A DNA stretch of 64,000 nt from Kiritimatiellia bacterium (GCA_025054615.1 JANWZO010000001.1:79499-143498); one strand, 5' to 3'; positions 18,138 through 27,105 are shown, numbered from the stretch's first letter. Notes: generated by a model from the sequence alone, not told the origin. Program-made: numbers and translations.

Positions 18138-18620
18138 TTATGCGCTGGGGAACACGTCGCCGATCGTAAAGCGCGGAGGCGGCCGTCTGGCTGTATGCGC
18201 CTGGTTGATACCGGACTCGACTCGCTCCAGCCATTCCAAGAATGTTGTGCACGACATCGCCATGGCATTAGCTGCTGAGACGGTGACGAGCTCGAGACGG
18301 TCCGAACTCACAACGCACACCGAGGTAGGGTCCGGATCCGCGTGGACCATCTGCTCGATAACGGCGTCCGCCGTTCTGCCAGCCGGCGCGAAAATGAGCG
18401 AGAGCCGACCCGCTGCGATCTCCTCGCGGTTCGCCACCTGGCCATCAAACACGATCACCACTTCCTGGGCGAGCGCGGCCGCCACCCGATCGATCCGGCG
18501 AATGAGCCGCTCTCGAGCATGCGACAGGCTTTGACCCCTTTGGCGAGTCGCCGAAGATTCGCGAAAAAGGAGACTGTAGCCGTCGATGATCAGACGCCGA
18601 ATCTCGCCGGACCGGCTCAC
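18138..18620 (-). CDS. NYN (YacP/Rae1-like) RNase-domain protein
   Basis: 160 residues starting RRLIIDGYSLLFR, the first acidic motif of the NYN domain, with VVIVFDGQ and VVSSDRLELVTVSAANA providing the further strands with Asp residues. The set matches the YacP family (Bacillus Rae1, a ribosome-associated endoribonuclease). The start is GTG 18620, overlapping the TGA of the lacI-like gene (GTGA). A protein of this family next to a LacI-type regulator is not a standard pair and may only share a transcript. RNA substrate unknown. Confidence 0.8.
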   Translation of the reverse strand: MSRSGEIRRLIIDGYSLLFRESSATRQRGQSLSHARERLIRRIDRVAAALAQEVVIVFDGQVANREEIAAGRLSLIFAPAGRTADAVIEQMVHADPDPTSVCVVSSDRLELVTVSAANAMAMSCTTFLEWLERVESGINQAHTARRPPPRFTIGDVFPSA

Positions 18621-19642
18621 GCGCGGACGGGCGCCGGACCGGTGGATTCGCGCAGGACCAACCGCACCGATACCACCTGCTGAATGGGCGCAGGTGAGGT
18701 TTTATGGAACAAGCCAAGCGCCGCATCCACCGCCATACGGCCAATCGCGAACAAATCATGGTGAATGGTCGTCAACCCGGGGTTCGTGAACGCCGCGGCG
18801 GGCATGTCGTCCACGCCCATCACCGAGATGTCATCAGGAATTTGCAGCTTCCGCTCGCGGAGGTAACGCATCGCGCCGATCGCCATTTTATCATTGCCGC
18901 CCATGATCGCGGTGATGCCGGGGTGGCGCTCGAGCAGCCAACGCGTGGCCTCGTAACCGCCCTGCTCGCTGAACCAGCCATCCGCCCAGACAATATCGGA
19001 TGCAGCGACCCCGCCGTCGATGCAAGCGCGGATGAAAGAGTCGCGCAGGTCCAGTGCGGTGTAGGTGTTGGTCCCACTCAGGAAGCCGATCCGGCGGTGC
19101 CCCAACGAAAGGAGATGCGACGCAGCCAAACGGGCGGTCTCGCGATAGTCGGCCATGATATAGCTGACCGGCTCGCCAGGAAAGTAGTGGTTGACAAGCA
19201 CGAACGGGAGGTTTTCCCGGACAAGCTGCAGCAGATACGTATCGTGCACGGAAGAGCCGATGAACAACATGGCATCCGCCCGCCGAGATTTCAGAAGGTT
19301 CAGGTGCTCGCCGGAAGCGACAAAACGCTGGTTGGCCACATCGAGGAGGACCTTGTATTGAACCTCGGAGGCGCGGTCGTAAATGCCGCTGACGATCTCC
19401 CCGAAATACGTGTCCGCAAAGACGTGATTCAGGTCCGGTACCACGACGCTGAACACCTCGCTCGACTGGGAGGCGAGACTCCTTGCAAAGGCATTCGGCT
19501 GATAATTGTGCTTGGCGATCGCCTGAAGAACCTTTTCGCGCGTCGCCGGGCTGATCCGGGGGTTGTTGTTCAACACCAACGACACCGTGCTCAGCGACAC
19601 GCCGCATTCCTTTGCTATGTCCTTGATCGTTGTTCTGGTCAT
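18617..19642 (-). CDS. LacI/GalR-family transcriptional regulator
   Basis: 341 residues. The N-terminal helix-turn-helix and hinge (TIKDIAKECGVSLSTVSLVLN, then NYQPNAFARSLAS) are canonical for LacI/GalR repressors. Residues from about 60 on form a periplasmic-binding-protein-like sugar sensor (VFSVVVPDLNHVFADTYFGEIVSGI, RRIGFLSG, ITAIMGGNDKMAIGAM, DISVMGVDDM). The ligand is unknown but probably a sugar. I choose ATG 19642; an upstream in-frame start would add 14 unlikely residues. A promoter (TTGCAC-17-CATAAT) lies just upstream, leaving about 7 nt of leader. A perfect palindrome at 19783-19796, in the gap shared with the divergent CsgG-like operon, is a candidate operator. Confidence 0.92.
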   Translation of the reverse strand: MTRTTIKDIAKECGVSLSTVSLVLNNNPRISPATREKVLQAIAKHNYQPNAFARSLASQSSEVFSVVVPDLNHVFADTYFGEIVSGIYDRASEVQYKVLLDVANQRFVASGEHLNLLKSRRADAMLFIGSSVHDTYLLQLVRENLPFVLVNHYFPGEPVSYIMADYRETARLAASHLLSLGHRRIGFLSGTNTYTALDLRDSFIRACIDGGVAASDIVWADGWFSEQGGYEATRWLLERHPGITAIMGGNDKMAIGAMRYLRERKLQIPDDISVMGVDDMPAAAFTNPGLTTIHHDLFAIGRMAVDAALGLFHKTSPAPIQQVVSVRLVLRESTGPAPVRA

Positions 19643-19655
19643 GAATGTGGAGAGT

Positions 19656-19684
19656 ATTATGAATTTATTAGCCTTCTCGTGCAA
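19656..19684 (-). promoter_or_regulatory. Promoter of the LacI-family gene
   Basis: On the minus strand TTGCAC (19684-19679) and CATAAT (19661-19656) are separated by exactly 17 bp, a good sigma-70-type match. Transcription should begin near 19649, only about 7 nt before ATG 19642, and no Shine-Dalgarno sequence is visible. Confidence 0.5.
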
Positions 19685-19782
19685 CCATGAATAGACCCCG
19701 ACCGGCCTCGTAGTTCTGCGATGCCAAGGCGTCAGCCTCCGTGATGCCGTGAATAAATTGACATGTCACCTCGTCGAATTTG

Positions 19783-19796
19783 AGGTTCGCGAACCT
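19783..19796. promoter_or_regulatory. Perfect palindrome AGGTTCGCGAACCT, candidate LacI-type operator
   Basis: A perfect 14-bp inverted repeat with a central CGCG sits between the divergent LacI-family gene and the CsgG-like operon, 47 bp upstream of the latter's ATG. LacI/GalR operators are typically palindromes of this length with a central CG, so it may be the binding site of the neighbouring regulator. The assignment is inference from position and symmetry. Confidence 0.45.
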
Positions 19797-19842
19797 GTCG
19801 CGGACAAGTTATCGTTATAAGCCTTCAATCGGAGATGGAGTC

Positions 19843-20781
19843 ATGAAAGGAATCTTTTCCGCGATCGCCTTGATCGCAGCCGTGGCGGCGGCCGCTGCAT
19901 CGGATACGCCAATTCGGGCCCTGGTGCTGGATTTTGAGGACCGCACTGGCCAGATCGGCGATTCCCTCCTCGGCGGCTCGGTTTCGCGAGACGCCCTGGC
20001 AGAGAAGGGCGCATTTCTCGTCGGAAAGGCCTTCGCGAATCGGCCCGAATTCAACCTAGTGGATCGCCGGGATTTTCTGCGGCAGCTCGAGAGGAGCGTG
20101 CCTATGGATGAAGGCCGGCCCACACCGGTCCGCCCATCATTTTTGCAGGCCGCTCAATCGCTACGAGCCGATGTGGTGATCCGAGGATCACTCTTGAGCG
20201 TTTCACCCGGCAAGCAGTTGATCCATCAGGGGGGTTATGAGACAGAGCTGGCCACTTTCAGCGTTCGAGTTGGACTCGAAGCGCTAGACGCTCGGGATGG
20301 CTCGATTATTGCCGCTAAGGACGGTGTGGTGCGACGGCAAATCCGGCAGACCGAGGCCATGGCGACATTCCTTGGAGAAGACGATCTACTCGAGATGATG
20401 GAGCAGGCGCTGAATCAAGCGGTGCCCGCCATAGAGCGTGCGCTCACGGAACGCGCCCAAGCCGCTCGAAGCCGGCCGACGGCGCGCCTGTCGGTCCGAA
20501 CGAGCGCCGATCCCGCTTTGGTGGAAGTGGACGGCGTGCTCGTCGGCGCCACGCCTATCGAGGGCCTCAATTTGTACCAGGGTGACCATGTGCTGGCGAT
20601 CTCGCGGCCGGGCTATCAGACGGTGACCAAACGCATCCTGCTGGAGCGGGACACCTCAATCGAAGTCCCCATGTTGCGAGACCAACTGACGGCCGATGAG
20701 CTCAAAGAACTTTACGAAAAAATGCAGTTGAACCTGATCCGCGTTGAACCGGGTCTCATCCTTCGCCAGGTCATTCCGTGA
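19843..20781 (+). CDS. CsgG-like exported protein with PEGA domain
   Basis: 312 residues with a signal peptide (hydrophobic 4-19, AAAAS). Residues 25-205 resemble the CsgG/DUF4810-like fold: IRALVLDFEDRTG, then FNLVDRRDFLRQLE, then LRADVVIRGSLL and the strand pair around FSVRVGLEALDARDGSII. CsgG itself is the outer-membrane pore of curli secretion, while relatives are periplasmic curli-assembly-like proteins. There is no lipobox Cys here, unlike true CsgG. Residues 213-277 form a PEGA domain (ARLSVRTSADPALVEVDGVLVG, then GYQTVTKRILL), a surface-layer-type beta domain. ATG 19843 has GGAGA six bases upstream. GTGA coupling links it to the next gene, so the two probably work together. Confidence 0.72.
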   Translation: MKGIFSAIALIAAVAAAAASDTPIRALVLDFEDRTGQIGDSLLGGSVSRDALAEKGAFLVGKAFANRPEFNLVDRRDFLRQLERSVPMDEGRPTPVRPSFLQAAQSLRADVVIRGSLLSVSPGKQLIHQGGYETELATFSVRVGLEALDARDGSIIAAKDGVVRRQIRQTEAMATFLGEDDLLEMMEQALNQAVPAIERALTERAQAARSRPTARLSVRTSADPALVEVDGVLVGATPIEGLNLYQGDHVLAISRPGYQTVTKRILLERDTSIEVPMLRDQLTADELKELYEKMQLNLIRVEPGLILRQVIP

Positions 20782-22700
20782 TCCGGATGCGACCCGGCCT
20801 TCGCACGGTCCTTGCCGCATCCGTTGTCATAGGGGGCGTCCTCACTGCACGCGCTATCAACCTTAGCGAGCCGGAAGCACTAGCCTTACACAGAGCGTTG
20901 GCCGCGCTCAACGCATCCGAAGCAGACCTCGGTTTCCAGAAAGACGTGGCCGAGCCGCTCGACGCCTTCGATTGGATCCGCCGCGCGCTGCATGACCCGC
21001 TGGCGCTGAATCGGGCGGGCCAGACACTGCTGGACACCGCACAGCTCAAGGATCCCGAGGCGCTCTGGGAGCTGGCGAGGACGCTGATGGAACTTGAACG
21101 CGCCGATAGTGAGACGCCTCCGGAGATGGACACCGATGTTCTCGCCCGCATCCCTGACCAGTTTCGTCCCGCGCTGAGTCGGTTTATTCGCGAAGCGCGG
21201 CGGGCTGAATCGCTCATCGAGCGCGCCCTTCAGCCGCTTTCGGATGATGAAAAACAACGGCTTGCGGCGACCGCGCTTGGCGGGGCATTCCGTCTTCGCG
21301 ACGATGCCGAAGCCAGGGTGTCGTTCACGCGGGCCGGAATCGGAGAAGCCGCCATCGAGGCACAGATCCGGAGCATAGATGAGCTCGATGCGCGACCCGC
21401 CGGCGAGGCCTTCATCCGGACCGGATTGCGCTTTGGCCATGCCGTCGCGCTAGAAGCCGGCCGGATCGCGCACCGCGCGGCGCGTGAACTCGCCGAGGCC
21501 GCGGCAACCATATCCGACTGGCCGGAACAAACCCTGATCCTCGACGTGCCTGCATTCGGACGAATCGTCCTCCTTGGGACGCAGGAATCGTCCTTCTCCG
21601 AAACCGCTCCGCTGATCATCGCGCCCCGCGGAAGTCAGCGATACACCGGACTCGCCGGCGCCGCCAACGGCCTGGCGGGCAGCCCACTCAGCGTGCTCAT
21701 CGATCTGGAGGGTAATGACGTCTACGAATCGCGCGATCTGATGGGCGCGGCGGGCGGCCTGTTCGGTGTCGCTGTCGTGGTCGACCGGGCGGGGGACGAC
21801 ACTTGGCGGTTGGCCCATACAGGTCTTGGCTGCGGGATTTGGGGCGCGGGGATCCTCGAGGATCAGGACGGCCACGACCGTTACGAGGCCGCCACCTTCT
21901 CCCAAGGGGCCGCACTCTCCGGCGTCGGGCTTCTGATCGACAACTCGGGAAACGACCGCTACGCCGTGGGCCACCACGGCCAGGGATTCGCCGGATGGCG
22001 GGGATTTGGGCTTTTGATCGACGGAAACGGACAGGATGAGTATTTCGCCGGAGGCCGGGAACCTGACCACGAACGAAATCCCCATCGTTTCCTAAGCCTC
22101 GCCCAAGGGTTTGCCATCGGCCCGCGGCCCTTCGCTGGGGGCGGTGTTGGGGCTCTGGTCGATCTCGCTGGGAACGATGTCTACCTCGCCGATGTGTTCG
22201 GGCAGGGCGCGAGTTACTATTATGCGGCGGGTCTGCTCATCGATGTCGGCGGGCATGACCTGTATGTCACGCACCATTACGGGCAAGGTTGCGGAATCCA
22301 CCTTAGCCTCGGGCTCCTCGCGGACCTCGAGGGCGACGACCGCTATCTCGGCGGAATCCTGGCGCAAGGAGCGGCCCACGACTTTGCGGTTGGGTTCCTG
22401 CTCGACCGCGCCGGCCGCGACACCTATGCGGCCGACCGCCACGCGCAGGGCCACGGCATGAACAATTCCGTTGGAATTCTCATTGATTCCTCGGGCGATG
22501 ACGTCTACGGAGCGCGCGAGGCGGAGACTGCGCAAGGAGTTGGGAACACCGGAGGATTCCGCGAATCGGGCAGTCTCGGTCTGTTGCTGGACCTTGCGGG
22601 ACACGACCAGTACTCCTCCGGAGCACGGGACGGCGCGATCGCCATCCGCGCCCTCTATGGTGCCCTCCTCGACGATCCAGCGGGGGTGGACGGTGATTAA
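20778..22700 (+). CDS. Exported protein with eleven GxDxY repeats (unrecognised solenoid)
   Basis: 640 residues with a signal peptide (about 1-26). Residues 30-240 are helical and Ala/Glu/Arg-rich. From about residue 306 an 11-fold repeat begins; its cores are VLIDLEGNDVY 306-316, VVVDRAGDDTW 333-343, ILEDQDGHDRY 359-369, LLIDNSGNDRY 385-395, LLIDGNGQDEY 412-422, ALVDLAGNDVY 459-469, LLIDVGGHDLY 486-496, LLADLEGDDRY 513-523, FLLDRAGRDTY 540-550, ILIDSSGDDVY 567-577 and LLLDLAGHDQY 602-612. Spacing is 26-27 residues, apart from one 47- and one 35-residue step. A second conserved element, QG near +12 to +14, follows most cores. The acidic GxDxY turn recalls calcium-binding RTX repeats, but the period and the hydrophobic LLID strand differ, suggesting a beta-solenoid. 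The start is GTG 20778, overlapping the previous stop. I know no name for this family. Confidence 0.75.
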   Translation: MIRMRPGLRTVLAASVVIGGVLTARAINLSEPEALALHRALAALNASEADLGFQKDVAEPLDAFDWIRRALHDPLALNRAGQTLLDTAQLKDPEALWELARTLMELERADSETPPEMDTDVLARIPDQFRPALSRFIREARRAESLIERALQPLSDDEKQRLAATALGGAFRLRDDAEARVSFTRAGIGEAAIEAQIRSIDELDARPAGEAFIRTGLRFGHAVALEAGRIAHRAARELAEAAATISDWPEQTLILDVPAFGRIVLLGTQESSFSETAPLIIAPRGSQRYTGLAGAANGLAGSPLSVLIDLEGNDVYESRDLMGAAGGLFGVAVVVDRAGDDTWRLAHTGLGCGIWGAGILEDQDGHDRYEAATFSQGAALSGVGLLIDNSGNDRYAVGHHGQGFAGWRGFGLLIDGNGQDEYFAGGREPDHERNPHRFLSLAQGFAIGPRPFAGGGVGALVDLAGNDVYLADVFGQGASYYYAAGLLIDVGGHDLYVTHHYGQGCGIHLSLGLLADLEGDDRYLGGILAQGAAHDFAVGFLLDRAGRDTYAADRHAQGHGMNNSVGILIDSSGDDVYGAREAETAQGVGNTGGFRESGSLGLLLDLAGHDQYSSGARDGAIAIRALYGALLDDPAGVDGD

Positions 22701-23562
22701 ACTGGTCGCCTGCATCATGTTCGTGCTGATCGCCGCGGAGCCCTCACCCGCCGGTCCTGATTACGACGAGCTGTTACGGCGCGCTCTGCAATATGGCGAT
22801 ACGCCGGCGCGCCGCGCCGAAAAAGAAGCAGCCCGCAAAGAATTGGATGCACTCGGCGCCGACGCATTGCGCGCCATGGTAGACCGGATGCACATGGAGA
22901 ATCTGATGCTGCATGTGGTCGCGCATGAGTTTGTCGAGCGGCAAGTTCCGGCCGCCGAGGGCATCCCGGTGCTGCGGAGCGGATTGGATTCCCCCCATGA
23001 GCAGACCCGGCGCGCCTGTGCGTTCCTACTCGGTCTCTATCCGCGGGACGACGAGTCCATCCCCCGCCTGCTGCGGATGCTGGACGTCGAGCGGGAGCGA
23101 AATGCCGCGCTGAGAACGCTGGGTCTCTGGCGAGTCGAAGAGGCACATGCGCGCGCAAGAGGTCTCCTCGCGGCCGACGCCGAACGTACCCGAATCGCGG
23201 CGGCAAACGCGCTCGCGCGATTCCGTTCTCGCGCGGACATCGACGCACTGCTTGACGCGCTCGGCGACTCCTCAATCCTCGTGCGAAACGCCGCGGCCCG
23301 CGCATTACTCGAGATCGGCGCTCCTGCGAAGCCTTCCGTGCGCCGAGCAATTCGACGGGCCGAGGGCGCCCGGTTGCGTGAACTGATCCGACTTGCGGGC
23401 ATCTGGAGAGATCGCGCGGCGAAGCGGGACCTCGCGCGGCTGAGCCGCCATCCCGATCCGCAGATCCGTGCCGACGCGAGATGGGCTCTCTCCCGAATCG
23501 ACAGATCCCAGCCGCCCCGCGATCGTCTTGTGGACCCGCAATTTTACGGCCGCATTCGTTGA
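22693..23562 (+). CDS. Exported HEAT-repeat protein
   Basis: 289 residues from GTG 22693, which overlaps the end of the repeat-protein gene by 8 bp and follows a G-rich stretch. The start VIKLVACIMFVLIAAEPSPAG is a signal peptide. The rest is alpha-helical with HEAT-like repeats: GIPVLRSGLDSPHEQTRRACAFLLG, SIPRLLRMLDVERERNAALRTLG, DIDALLDALGDSSILVRNAAARALLEIG and DLARLSRHPDPQIRADARWALSRI. Such repeats form a superhelical binding scaffold. Co-translation with the GxDxY repeat protein suggests that the two bind each other outside the cytoplasm. The last about 20 residues after the repeats are unstructured. Partner and function are inferred only. Confidence 0.75.
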   Translation: MIKLVACIMFVLIAAEPSPAGPDYDELLRRALQYGDTPARRAEKEAARKELDALGADALRAMVDRMHMENLMLHVVAHEFVERQVPAAEGIPVLRSGLDSPHEQTRRACAFLLGLYPRDDESIPRLLRMLDVERERNAALRTLGLWRVEEAHARARGLLAADAERTRIAAANALARFRSRADIDALLDALGDSSILVRNAAARALLEIGAPAKPSVRRAIRRAEGARLRELIRLAGIWRDRAAKRDLARLSRHPDPQIRADARWALSRIDRSQPPRDRLVDPQFYGRIR

Positions 23563-23661
23563 GGGCGCCACGGCTTCGGGTCGGCGGATCCGCAATTCAG
23601 GACGAAAATTCGGCAATCTCACGCATGGCGTTCCGCGGCCCACCTCCGCGATGATCACTAC

Positions 23662-26265
23662 ATGAATCGAATCCCATTCTATTCGATCGCCGTCTACCTC
23701 TTCGCTGCTTTTTCGCTAAACGTCTCCGCGCTCGCCCAGTCCAACTTGCTCCTGAATCCCGGATTCCAATTGGGCCCTGACGGAACCACCAACGCATCGC
23801 CCTCGGCCCTTCATTGGCAAGCCTGGGGAGAAACGAGCCGTGAAAATTGGGGCTCCCACGACGCAGACGGCTGGCTGGCAACGATGCACGGCTGGTACGG
23901 CACGAACTTCAGCGGCTGGTATCAAGACGTCCCGGCGACCGGCGGCCTGTGGTACATTCTGAGCGGTTATTTCTATGCCGAGACAAACTATGTGTATTCG
24001 TCGATCGAGCTGAAGCTCGAATTTCTAGACGCGGGCATGGGCATGATCGCGGCGCATACTACCCGCGTTACGGGCGTCACAAATGCATGGACCTATTATG
24101 AAGTTGAGGGCAACGCCCCATCGAATGCCGCGTGGGCTCGCGCCGTGGCCGCGGCAACCGGTCAGGGAACGACCGGCGTTCTTCTGATGGATAATTTCGA
24201 GCTGACATCAAGAGCGCGTCCAACTCGTGCGAAACTCGAGCCCGCGCGCGGCGTGCTGACGGGCGTGAATCTCGACTGGGGCAGCCAATATGCGGGACAG
24301 TTCAACGGGATGGTCGGCTGGGATCATGTGATCTTCGTCGACTTTACGTATTTTCCCTCTGCAAGCGGGTATGGCCACCTCGACAGCCACGTGGGGCAAG
24401 TGCGGGAGGCTCAAGGGATTTACATGATCACCTTGGAGCCGATGGGCGGACTCGAGACGGTCAACGCGAGCAATTGCGCTGTATTTGCTGGATGGTGCGC
24501 CTGGTGGAATGCGCAGGGTGTGCCGATCATGGTCCGATTCGCGCATGAAATGAACGGAGACTGGTACCCGTGGCGCATGCGCCCGCAGCTTTATCGCGAA
24601 AAGTTCCGCCTGATGGCTCAGACCATCCGTTCGATCGCGACCAATACTGTCATGATCTGGGCGCCAAACGAAGCGACAGGTTACCCCTTCAGCACCTTCA
24701 TTGGCATGACTCGTGCGACCTATACGAATGGATATGGTACACTGGCTGACTGGGTCCTTCTCGACAGCAACGGTGACGGCGTATTGAACAATCCCGGCGT
24801 GCTGAATGACGACCCGTACAGCCCGTTTTACCCTGGCGACCAGTATGTCGACTGGGTCGGCATGACGCTTTACCACTGGGGCCAGGTCTATCCCTGGTGG
24901 TACAATTGCACGCCCGAAGCGCGAAAATTCGCCCACAACCTGACGGGCAACTATAACGGCCCTAACGGCGGCGACCTCACCTGGCTGCCCGACTTCTACG
25001 CAGACTGGGCCGAGGGCCGAGGGAAACCCCTCATCATCGCGGAAACGGCCGCCTACTTTCGGCCTGGCGCGCCGAACCCTCCCAATCCGGCTTGGCCGCC
25101 CGGGCAAACCACGAACGAATTCGAGATCAAGCGCCTATGGCTGGATCAGGTGTATAACATCCACGGCGACACAACCAACGCGCTCGACATCTCGGTCCAC
25201 TTCCCCCGCATCAAGGCTATAAACTGGTTCAACTGGTACAAAATCGAAGCCGAGGCGCAAAACAGCTATGTCAACTGGACCGTCACCTCGAACCCCGCTG
25301 TGCGCGCCGAATACCTCAACCGCTTGCGCGCGGCGCAGGGCAATCAGCGGTATTTCCTCCACGCAAGCGACCTGCGCGGCCTGGTCTACGGCTGGAACTA
25401 CTCGTTTGACGGATGGGCCACCGGCGGGCCGCCCTTTGCCGTCAGCCTCTCGACCAACAGCCCTTATGAAGGGTCCAAGTGCCTCCGCGTCGACTACACA
25501 GCGCCCACTTGGCCGTACGGCGTGACCGTCGCGTGCGATCTCGCTGCGATGAGCGACCCGTGGACACCGTGGTCCTCGAACAATGCCATCTACCTCCGCG
25601 TCAAGGTCATGCCCGGCACGGATTGGACGTCTGTCCGCCTCATCTTCCAGAGCGCCGAATCCTCTTGGAATCCTTTGGCCACGACCTCCTGCCCGCCGGA
25701 CGGCGCCTGGCACACACTGATCTTTCCTTACAACTGGTCCCTCCACGACAGCAGTGCGTGGCTGAACATCTTCCTGAACCTCGATGTGCCCACCAATGCC
25801 AATGCGACGATTTATCTCGACGCATTCGAAGTGGTGACCGACACCGACCTCGACGGCCTTCCGCTGGGCGCCGATCCGGATGACGACGGCGACGGAATGG
25901 CGGACGACTGGGAGACAGCCTATGGATTGAATCCTCGCGATCCGACTGACGCATCCCTCGACCCCGATCTTGATGGCGCCTCGAATCTGTCGGAGTTTAT
26001 CGCGAATACCAATCCCCTCGACCCCACTTCATTTCTTAGAATCTCCGCCACCTCCGCAACCGGCGGGGTCTGGTCAATTCGATGGCTCGGGCAGACCGGC
26101 GTGCAGTACCGCGTCTTCGCTACGGACCAGCTTCAAACAGGCGGATGGTCGGCGGTGTGGGGTCCCTCGAACGGATACGGCGGGCTTTTGGAGTATTCGT
26201 CCCCATTCACGGCGACGACCCGATTTTTCCGGGTCGGCGCGGGACGGATCGGCTGGCCTCCGTAG
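23662..26265 (+). CDS. Secreted multidomain GH26-type glycoside hydrolase
   Basis: 867 residues. Signal peptide about 1-26 (ALAQ). Residues 28-182 form a beta-rich carbohydrate-binding-like module that shares APSNAAWAR (152-160) with the 1262-residue secreted protein. The catalytic domain (about 190-555) has the GH26 signatures RFAHEMNGDWYPW, with acid/base Glu296, and PLIIAETAAY, with nucleophile Glu461. GH26 enzymes are mostly endo-beta-mannanases, with some beta-1,3-xylanases and lichenases. Residues 560-725 form a second beta-sandwich, probably a CBM. A calcium-binding thrombospondin-type-3-like stretch (about 727-790, DTDLDGLPLGADPDDDGDG) leads to a short C-terminal beta domain ending RFFRVGAG. 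No anchor is visible. It likely degrades plant or algal mannan-type polysaccharide outside the cell. Confidence 0.82.
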   Translation: MNRIPFYSIAVYLFAAFSLNVSALAQSNLLLNPGFQLGPDGTTNASPSALHWQAWGETSRENWGSHDADGWLATMHGWYGTNFSGWYQDVPATGGLWYILSGYFYAETNYVYSSIELKLEFLDAGMGMIAAHTTRVTGVTNAWTYYEVEGNAPSNAAWARAVAAATGQGTTGVLLMDNFELTSRARPTRAKLEPARGVLTGVNLDWGSQYAGQFNGMVGWDHVIFVDFTYFPSASGYGHLDSHVGQVREAQGIYMITLEPMGGLETVNASNCAVFAGWCAWWNAQGVPIMVRFAHEMNGDWYPWRMRPQLYREKFRLMAQTIRSIATNTVMIWAPNEATGYPFSTFIGMTRATYTNGYGTLADWVLLDSNGDGVLNNPGVLNDDPYSPFYPGDQYVDWVGMTLYHWGQVYPWWYNCTPEARKFAHNLTGNYNGPNGGDLTWLPDFYADWAEGRGKPLIIAETAAYFRPGAPNPPNPAWPPGQTTNEFEIKRLWLDQVYNIHGDTTNALDISVHFPRIKAINWFNWYKIEAEAQNSYVNWTVTSNPAVRAEYLNRLRAAQGNQRYFLHASDLRGLVYGWNYSFDGWATGGPPFAVSLSTNSPYEGSKCLRVDYTAPTWPYGVTVACDLAAMSDPWTPWSSNNAIYLRVKVMPGTDWTSVRLIFQSAESSWNPLATTSCPPDGAWHTLIFPYNWSLHDSSAWLNIFLNLDVPTNANATIYLDAFEVVTDTDLDGLPLGADPDDDGDGMADDWETAYGLNPRDPTDASLDPDLDGASNLSEFIANTNPLDPTSFLRISATSATGGVWSIRWLGQTGVQYRVFATDQLQTGGWSAVWGPSNGYGGLLEYSSPFTATTRFFRVGAGRIGWPP

Positions 26266-26295
26266 GCTGCAGAATCGCCCGCCGGATGATGCAGC

Positions 26296-27063
26296 TCACG
26301 TCCCGTCTGACCGCTTGACGCTGCGTAGAGCGGCACGCTGTGCGGCGAACAGTCGGCGCAACCCGCGGCTGGCCACCGCGAGCAAGGCTTCCAACTGGTC
26401 TCGCGTGAAGGGTTCCTCCTCGGCGGTCCCCTGGATTTCAACCCATCGGCCCCGCGACGTCATCACGATGTTCATGTCGACCTCGCAGGCGACGTCCTCT
26501 TCATAGTTCAAATCAAGAACAGGCCGTCCACCGACGATCCCGACGCTGACCGCCGCCACCGCCTCCCGCAGCGGATCGGCCGTGAGTTTTCCCTCGCGCA
26601 ACAGGCGATCCACCGCTAGGCGCGCGGCAACCCAAGCCCCCGTGATCGAGGCCGTCCGTGTCCCGCCGTCCGCCTGCAGCACATCGCAGTCGAACCAGAG
26701 CGTCCGCGGGCCGAGCAGATTCAGATCGATCACGGCGCGTAGTGAGCGGCCGATCAGGCGCTGGATTTCCTGCGTGCGGCCGCTGATTTTTCCGCTGGAC
26801 ACCTCGCGCTTGGTCCGCTCCGGCGTCGAATACGGCAGCATGCTGTATTCCGCGGTGACCCAGCCGCCCTCGACCTTCTGCTTTTTCATCCAGGCGGGGA
26901 CGTCTTCCTCCACCATCACCGCGCAAAGGACTCGCGTGTTGCCCATGGCAATCAGCGCGGATCCAGCAGCATTCGGCGCGGGGTTCAGCTCAATCGTTAC
27001 GGGCCGCAACTCGCCGGGTTTCCGCCCGTCGGCCCGGCGGGCGTTTCGAAGGTTCATGGTCAT
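26296..27063 (-). CDS. rph: Ribonuclease PH
   Basis: Phosphorolytic 3'-5' exoribonuclease that trims tRNA 3' ends. Recognisable segments are RADGRKPGELRPV at the N-terminus, GNTRVLCAVMVEEDVP, AEYSMLPYSTPERTKREVSSGKISGRTQEIQRLIGRSLRAV, WFDCDVLQADGGTRTASITGA, and NYEEDVACEVDMNIVMT. The length (255 residues from ATG 27063) is normal; an in-frame TTG at 27078 would add five residues. It is the last gene of the leftward run tsaE-tsaB-Cys protein-rph and converges with the GH26 gene across 30 bp. Confidence 0.95.
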   Translation of the reverse strand: MTMNLRNARRADGRKPGELRPVTIELNPAPNAAGSALIAMGNTRVLCAVMVEEDVPAWMKKQKVEGGWVTAEYSMLPYSTPERTKREVSSGKISGRTQEIQRLIGRSLRAVIDLNLLGPRTLWFDCDVLQADGGTRTASITGAWVAARLAVDRLLREGKLTADPLREAVAAVSVGIVGGRPVLDLNYEEDVACEVDMNIVMTSRGRWVEIQGTAEEEPFTRDQLEALLAVASRGLRRLFAAQRAALRSVKRSDGT

Positions 27064-27105
27064 GGGTTCATCTTCCAAATCAAACGTGGGAAGGGCTAGC
27101 CGAAT

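Noticed and set aside
23584..23593. GCGGATCCGC palindrome upstream of the GH26 gene as an operator
   Set aside because: A 10-bp GC palindrome is expected by chance at this base composition and has no second copy nearby.
26266..26295. Inverted repeat GCTGCA...TGCAGC between the convergent GH26 and rph genes as a bidirectional terminator
   Set aside because: Only six base pairs with an 18-base loop and no T-tract on either side; too weak to call.
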